Shown here one piece after another: positions 59,463 through 64,000 of a stretch of DNA of 64,000 nucleotides. The translations under genes and the position numbers were made by a program. This DNA is from Azospirillum sp. B21. Its GTDB lineage: Bacteria > Pseudomonadota > Alphaproteobacteria > Azospirillales > Azospirillaceae. The stretch covers positions 310,001 to 374,000 of the forward strand of contig NZ_VTTO01000006.1 of NCBI RefSeq assembly GCF_008364825.1. Direction: 5' to 3'. The notes beneath the pieces were generated by a model. That model was not told the DNA's origin, ran no database searches, and saw only the letters and a program-made list of their open reading frames with translations. Position 1 is the first letter of the stretch. Each line of letters opens with the position of its first letter.

Positions 59463-59708
59463 ATGAGCAAAGCCATCATGTGGGCCGAAACCGATGCCCG
59501 CGGCTTTCAGACCGAATGTCTGTTCAACGAAGACAACCGCAGCTACGAAGTGCTGGTCTGCGCCAGAGCCATGGGCGTCGACCGGGCGGAGAGCTTCCCG
59601 GTGATCGAGGATCCCGGCCTGGGCATGAGCGCCGACGATCTGCACCGCTCGATCCGGCTGGCCGACCGCCTCGTGTCGGAGGTCGAACGGTCTCTGGGCG
59701 ACTGCTGA
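59463..59708 (+). CDS. Small protein downstream of adhE, 81 aa
   Basis: It starts MSKAIMWAETDARGFQTECL and continues YEVLVCARAMGVDRAESFPV, with a helical C-terminus SIRLADRLVSEVERSLGDC. It is not recognised. It follows adhE by 67 bases on the same strand with a clear AGGAA site, so co-expression with adhE is likely. Confidence 0.65.
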   Translation: MSKAIMWAETDARGFQTECLFNEDNRSYEVLVCARAMGVDRAESFPVIEDPGLGMSADDLHRSIRLADRLVSEVERSLGDC

Positions 59709-59792
59709 CCGTCCCTGCATCGATCAGGACTCTGTTGCGGCGCATATCCTGTGGCATAAGGGGCCAACCACGCCACGGGATTTCAGCCGGAT

Positions 59793-61415
59793 ATGATTCG
59801 TTTCGATAACGTCAGCAAGCAGAATGGTCACCGCATTCTTTTCCTGGAGGCCTCTGCGGCACTGAACCGGGGTGAAAAGATCGGCCTCGTCGGCCCCAAC
59901 GGTGCGGGCAAGACCACCCTGTTCCGCATGATCACCGGCGAGGAGCAGCCGGACGCCGGGCAGGTAGCCATCGAGAAGCAGGTCAGCATCGGCTATTTCA
60001 ACCAGGATGTCGGCGAAATGTCCGGCCGCAGCGCGGTCGCCGAGGTCATGGACGGCGCCGGCCCGGTCAGTATCGTCGCAGCTGAGTTGGCCGAGCTGGA
60101 AGCGGCCATGGCCGACCCGGACCGCGCCGACGAGATGGATGCCATCATCGAACGCTACGGCGAGGTGCAGGCGCGCTTCGACGAGCTGGGCGGCTACGAA
60201 CTGGAAGGCAAGGCGCGCGAGGTTCTGGCCGGCCTCAGCTTCAGCCAGGAGATGATGGACGGCGATGTCGGCGGCCTGTCCGGCGGCTGGAAGATGCGCG
60301 TGGCGCTCGCCCGCATCCTGCTGATGCGGCCCGACGCCATGCTGCTGGACGAGCCCAGCAACCATCTGGACATCGAAAGCCTGATCTGGCTGGAAGGCTT
60401 CCTGAAGGGCTATGAGGGCGCCCTGCTGATGACCTCGCACGACCGCGAGTTCATGAACCGCATCGTCACCAAGATCATCGAGATCGACGGCGGAACGCTG
60501 ACCAGCTATTCCGGCGACTATACATTCTACGAAAAGCAGCGGGCGCTGAAGGAGAAGCAGCAGGAGGCGCAGTTCGAACGGCAGCAGGCCATGCTGGCGA
60601 AGGAACTGAAGTTCATCGAGCGCTTCAAGGCCCGCGCCTCGCACGCTTCCCAGGTGCAGAGCCGGGTGAAGAAGCTGGACAAGATCGAGCGCTTCGAGCC
60701 GCCCAAGCGCCGTCAGGTCGTGACCTTCGATTTCCCGCCGGCCCCGCGTTCCGGCGACGACGTCGCGGTGCTGAAGAACGTGCACAAGGGCTATGGCAGC
60801 CGGGCGATCTACCAAGGGTTCGACCTGACCATCCGCCGCAAGGAGCGCTGGTGCGTCATGGGCGTCAACGGCGCCGGCAAGTCGACGCTGCTGAAGCTGA
60901 TCGCCGGCGCGACCGAACCCGATGCCGGCACCGTCACCGTCGGCGGCAGCGTCAAAATGGGCTATTTCTCCCAGCACGCCATGGAACTGCTGGACGGCGA
61001 CCAGACCATCTTCGAGTCGCTGGAAGCGCATTTCCCGCAGGCGAGCCAGGGATCATTGCGGGCGCTGGCCGGCTGTTTCGGTTTTTCCGGCGACGATGTG
61101 GAGAAGAAGTGCCGCGTGTTGTCGGGCGGCGAAAAGGCGCGGCTGGTGATGGCGATCATGCTGTTCAACCCGCCCAACTTCCTGGTGCTGGACGAACCGA
61201 CCAACCACCTGGACCTCGACACCAAGCAGATGCTGATCGCGGCGCTGGGAGCGTATGAGGGCACGATGCTGTTCGTCTCGCACGACCGGCATTTCCTGGC
61301 CGCGCTGTCCAACCGCGTGCTGGAGCTGACGCCCGACGGCATCCACCAGTATGGCGGCGGCTACACCGAATATGTGGCGAGCACCGGACAGGAAGCGCCG
61401 GGCCTGCACAGCTGA
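59793..61415 (+). CDS. ABC-F family ATPase (YbiT-like)
   Basis: This 540-residue protein has two ABC domains: Walker A GPNGAGKTTL with signature LSGGWKMRVALAR and LLLDEPSNHLD (written MLLDEPSNHLDIE), then GVNGAGKSTLL with LSGGEKARLVMA and LVLDEPTNHLDLDT. An arm/linker of charged helices (about residues 240-300) joins them. There is no membrane domain. ABC-F proteins act on ribosomes to relieve stalling. It converges on the chemotaxis receptor gene, with a GC hairpin between. Confidence 0.93.
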   Translation: MIRFDNVSKQNGHRILFLEASAALNRGEKIGLVGPNGAGKTTLFRMITGEEQPDAGQVAIEKQVSIGYFNQDVGEMSGRSAVAEVMDGAGPVSIVAAELAELEAAMADPDRADEMDAIIERYGEVQARFDELGGYELEGKAREVLAGLSFSQEMMDGDVGGLSGGWKMRVALARILLMRPDAMLLDEPSNHLDIESLIWLEGFLKGYEGALLMTSHDREFMNRIVTKIIEIDGGTLTSYSGDYTFYEKQRALKEKQQEAQFERQQAMLAKELKFIERFKARASHASQVQSRVKKLDKIERFEPPKRRQVVTFDFPPAPRSGDDVAVLKNVHKGYGSRAIYQGFDLTIRRKERWCVMGVNGAGKSTLLKLIAGATEPDAGTVTVGGSVKMGYFSQHAMELLDGDQTIFESLEAHFPQASQGSLRALAGCFGFSGDDVEKKCRVLSGGEKARLVMAIMLFNPPNFLVLDEPTNHLDLDTKQMLIAALGAYEGTMLFVSHDRHFLAALSNRVLELTPDGIHQYGGGYTEYVASTGQEAPGLHS

Positions 61416-61428
61416 TCGGCAAGCAACG

Positions 61429-61453
61429 GGGAGCGCCGCACTGCGGCGCTCCC
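61429..61453. terminator. GC hairpin between converging abc-f and mcp genes
   Basis: GGGAGCGCCGCA/TGCGGCGCTCCC is a perfect 12-bp inverted repeat with a one-base centre between two converging stops. No T-run follows on either strand, so intrinsic termination is uncertain. Confidence 0.5.
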
Positions 61454-61460
61454 GCCAGCC

Positions 61461-63158
61461 TTACGCCGCCTTGATCGACGCCAGGAACTGTTCCACCTCG
61501 TGGCGCAGGGTTTCGGCCTGCCGGGCCAGTTCGCCGGCGGCCGACTGGACCTGACCGGCGGCACTGCCGGTCTCGCCCGCGGTCTGCGTCACCTGGGTGA
61601 TGTTGACGGAGACCTCCTGCGTCCCGACCGCGGCCTGCTGCACGTTGCGGGAAATTTCGTTGGTCGCCGCACCCTGCTCCTCGATCGCCGCCGCGATGGC
61701 GGTGGAGATGTCGTTGATGCTGGTGATGGTCCCGCTGATCCCGCCGATGGCGGCGACGGCGCCGGACGTCGCCGACTGGATTCCGGAGATCTGGCTGGCG
61801 ATCTCCTCCGTCGCCTTTGCGGTCTGGGCGGCAAGCGACTTCACCTCCCCGGCGACGACGGCGAAGCCCTTGCCGGCCTCCCCGGCCCGCGCCGCCTCGA
61901 TGGTGGCGTTCAGCGCCAGCAGGTTGGTCTGGCTGGCAATGTTTGTGATGAGGTTCACCACGTCGCCGATGCGCTGTGCGGCGTCGGCCAGACCGCGCAT
62001 GGTGTCGTTGGTTCGCGACGCCTCTTCCACCGCCTGCCCGGCGATGCGGGTGGAGTTCGTCACCTGCTGGCTGATCTCGCGAATGGAGCTGCTCATCTCC
62101 TCCGTCGCGGTGGCGACCGTCTGCACGTTGGCGCTGGTCTGCTCGGCCGCCGCAGCGACGGCTCCGGCCTGGGAGTTGGTCTGATGCGCCATCGCCACCA
62201 TGCTCTGCGCCGTCGCGTCCAACTCCGACGCGGCCGAAGACACGGTGCGCAGGGCGGAGGCGGCGACCCGGTCGAAGTCGCCGATCAGCTGCTCGATCCG
62301 CTCTGTCCGGCGCAGCTTGGCGGCCTGCTCCGCCGCCTGCTCCGCCGCCAGCCGGTCGGCCTGCACCAGCCCGTCCTTGAACACCTGGACCGCCCGTGCC
62401 ATGGCTCCGAGTTCGTCGCCCCGCGCAGTGCCGGTCACCTCGGTCGACAGGTCACGGGCGGCAAGCCGGCTCATCGTGCCGGTGATGCCCTGGATCGGCC
62501 GCGACACCGTGGCGATCATCATCCAGGCGGCGCCCAGACACACCGCCATGACGATGCCAAGCGCCGCGACGATCAGAATTCTGCTGCTCAGATAGACCTG
62601 CTCGCCGCGGATCGCCGATTCGGCTCCGTTCCTGGTGTTGAACTCCGTCAGTTCGTCCAGCAACTTCTTGGCAGACCGGTAGGCCACGCGGGAATCGCCG
62701 CGATACAGCACCGCCGCCTCGCTGTTCCGGTTGGCACGTGACGCGGGCAAAAGCTTCTGCTGGCTGATGGACAGGTAGCTGTCCCAGAGCGTGATGAACT
62801 TTCGATAATTCTCCGTCTCCCATCCCGGCGTCAGGAGAGCGGCATAGGCCTGCTTCGCCTTCTCCAAATCGTTCAGCACGACCTGCATCGTGTCTTCCTC
62901 GACCTTCAATTCCTGGGGCGTTTCGGAGGCAATATGGGCTCCTTCGAGAATCCGGTAGAAATCGAAAGCCGCACGCAATTCGCCGATGGATTTGACGCTG
63001 GGCAGCCAATTGTCCCGAACTTCCGCTGCCTCTTTGTTTACCTCGGAGAGTCTTTCGATGGAGAAAACACCGAGAATGAGTGTGAACAACATGACGAAGG
63101 CGAAGCTGATCAACGACTTCGTCCGTATGGTGGTGTCAGTGACCCATGACATTCGCAT
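61461..63158 (-). CDS. Methyl-accepting chemotaxis protein
   Basis: This 565-residue protein has a first membrane helix ([17 protein letters not shown]), a periplasmic four-helix-bundle sensor (about 35-190), a second helix ([20 protein letters not shown]), HAMP, and a cytoplasmic signalling domain whose tip reads [20 protein letters not shown] then [20 protein letters not shown]. It senses an unknown ligand and signals to CheA. Two in-frame ATGs two codons apart follow GGGAG, and the first is used here. No cheW-binding pentapeptide tail for CheR is seen. Confidence 0.93.
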   Translation of the reverse strand: MRMSWVTDTTIRTKSLISFAFVMLFTLILGVFSIERLSEVNKEAAEVRDNWLPSVKSIGELRAAFDFYRILEGAHIASETPQELKVEEDTMQVVLNDLEKAKQAYAALLTPGWETENYRKFITLWDSYLSISQQKLLPASRANRNSEAAVLYRGDSRVAYRSAKKLLDELTEFNTRNGAESAIRGEQVYLSSRILIVAALGIVMAVCLGAAWMMIATVSRPIQGITGTMSRLAARDLSTEVTGTARGDELGAMARAVQVFKDGLVQADRLAAEQAAEQAAKLRRTERIEQLIGDFDRVAASALRTVSSAASELDATAQSMVAMAHQTNSQAGAVAAAAEQTSANVQTVATATEEMSSSIREISQQVTNSTRIAGQAVEEASRTNDTMRGLADAAQRIGDVVNLITNIASQTNLLALNATIEAARAGEAGKGFAVVAGEVKSLAAQTAKATEEIASQISGIQSATSGAVAAIGGISGTITSINDISTAIAAAIEEQGAATNEISRNVQQAAVGTQEVSVNITQVTQTAGETGSAAGQVQSAAGELARQAETLRHEVEQFLASIKAA

Positions 63159-63549
63159 AGCTCTCCCTGTTGCGCCCATGCATGGGCTGGCGACCAAAAT
63201 CTCCTACCTCAGTACTCAACAGATATCACGGCGAGGTGAATGAGCGATCTGAGGGAAACCCTGATCTTTCTCGAATGAAAACCCCAAATTCCGAGCAATT
63301 AATTAGCGTGCCCACGGCATTATTTTTCTTCAGAGATATAATTTTTACACCGGAAGGCTAAAAAATCGCGCGACCTGTAATATCATTACCACGGAAACCA
63401 CCTTTTATTACATACGGTGCCCCACCAGACCGCCACCGACTTTGGATTTTCCCAATCCACACAAGTCTTGTATGCGCCGGAATCCGGGTCGATCACTCCG
63501 CCGCTCGCTCAGCCAACCGTTCACGGTCCGAACAACGCTGTTGACCAAA

Positions 63550-63571
63550 CCTGTATTATGGATCATACAGG
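63550..63571. promoter_or_regulatory. Operator-like palindrome G1
   Basis: CCTGTAT-N8-ATACAGG, perfect 7-bp arms. It is followed after 2 bases by a similar site, and lies 71 bases before the GTG start of the GntR-type regulator. Confidence 0.55.
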
Positions 63572-63573
63572 TT

Positions 63574-63594
63574 CCTGTCTGATCCAGAGACAGG
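63574..63594. promoter_or_regulatory. Operator-like palindrome G2
   Basis: CCTGTCT-N7-AGACAGG, perfect 7-bp arms that differ from G1 at one base per arm. The tandem pair suggests cooperative autoregulation. Confidence 0.55.
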
Positions 63595-63641
63595 CAGTGG
63601 TTTTCCAGCGAAGTTTCCAGCGACAGGGGAGGCGGAGCACT

Positions 63642-64000
63642 GTGAAGTCGGCGGTCGAACCCCTGAAAGCGCGCAGGATCTATCTGCTGCTGCGCGACCG
63701 CATCGTCACCGGCGAACTGCCGCCGGGTGCGCGCCTGCCGGGAGAACCGGCGCTGGCGACCGAACATGCCGTGTCGCGGGTCACCGTGCGCCGGGCGCTC
63801 GACCTGTTGGAAAAGGAAGGGCTGGTGCAGCGCAAGCCCGGCTCCGGCACCTTTGTGCACGACACCCGCGCCGTCCGCCCCATCGTCGCCGACCTGTCCA
63901 ACGTGCTGTCGCACCTGATCGACATGGGGCGCAGCACCGATGTGAGGCTGCTGTCCTTCGGCTATGTCGTGCCCTCCGAAGCCATCGCCGCAAGCCTGGG
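63642..64000 (+). CDS. GntR-family regulator, HutC/UTRA type (C-terminus outside window)
   Basis: The visible 119 residues contain a GntR winged helix: LKARRIYLLLRDRIVTGELP, PGARLPGEPALATEHAVSRV, TVRRALDLLEKEGLVQRKPG and SGTFVH. The start of a UTRA-like ligand domain follows. GTG start behind AGGGGAGG. It may bind the two palindromes directly upstream. The regulated pathway lies outside the window. Confidence 0.88.
   Translation, partial: MKSAVEPLKARRIYLLLRDRIVTGELPPGARLPGEPALATEHAVSRVTVRRALDLLEKEGLVQRKPGSGTFVHDTRAVRPIVADLSNVLSHLIDMGRSTDVRLLSFGYVVPSEAIAASL

Larger units (their letters stand above)
63159..63641. other. Divergent intergenic region between mcp and gntR-type genes
   Basis: These 483 bases hold no convincing gene. 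63240-63420 is AT-rich and probably carries the mcp promoter. The right part contains two operator-like palindromes just before the GntR-type gene (separate entries). Confidence 0.5.

Overview
The window looks like a piece of an Azospirillum-type alphaproteobacterial chromosome (Rhodospirillales). The evidence is GC-rich sequence, a gene set typical of that group (class I PHA synthase, periplasmic-type PHB depolymerases, HisKA_2-type histidine kinase, orphan fliN, type I secretion pair, AdhE) and alphaproteobacterial protein styles. No species is assigned. The window has two parts: the integrase-proximal part of a temperate tailed prophage (1 to about 28.93 kb) and ordinary host chromosome (28.93 to 64 kb).

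Prophage. An integrase at 27841-28902 lies directly beside the 3' end of a tRNA-Ser(GCU) gene (28933-29025), so the phage probably entered there. Its other end lies left of position 1. The layout is lambda-like. A small XRE repressor (12575-12934) sits in an immunity region, and transcription leaves it in both directions. Leftward (minus strand, 12487 down to 1) run a Cro-like protein, regulators, an Rmf-like protein, a RuvC-like resolvase, an SF2 helicase, an MT-A70 methyltransferase, a replication initiator, a LexA-like DNA-binding protein and a NusG paralogue. A terminator follows, then holin, terminase, gpW-like joining protein and portal. Rightward (plus strand, 18864-28902) run small unknown genes, a DnaQ-like exonuclease, a PD-(D/E)XK nuclease, a probable annealing protein, an SMC/Rad50-like ATPase, a DndC-like PAPS-reductase-family protein, excisionase and integrase. 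A McrA-like HNH restriction enzyme sits in the opposite orientation inside this operon. Five near-identical 18-bp palindromes (consensus TGCGGAT-N4-ATCCGCA) lie at the two divergent early promoters, 6 kb apart, and read as OR and OL. Between them is a lysogeny cassette (13.3-18.7 kb) of exported or membrane proteins and an AT-richer ClpP-like protease.

Host part. From left to right: PAS histidine kinase; gatB; a ClpP-fold exported protein; diaminopropionate ammonia-lyase; fliN; 3-mercaptopyruvate sulfurtransferase; murJ; an alpha/beta hydrolase; enolase; two PHB-depolymerase paralogues, one without the catalytic serine; peroxiredoxin; a type I secretion ATPase and membrane fusion protein; a lipoprotein; phaC; a HisKA_2 kinase; a tail-anchored pseudokinase with a membrane partner; a class A beta-lactamase; adhE behind an FNR-like box and two unexplained 17-bp palindromes; an ABC-F ATPase; a chemotaxis receptor; and the start of a GntR regulator with tandem operator-like palindromes.

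The most interesting items are the two-ended operator system with a probably leaderless repressor, the phage NusG and LexA-domain regulators, the McrA-like/DndC-like pair, a strongly structured gene-free stretch at 19.1-19.4 kb, and the dead depolymerase paralogue. All calls come from reading the sequence; no database search was run.
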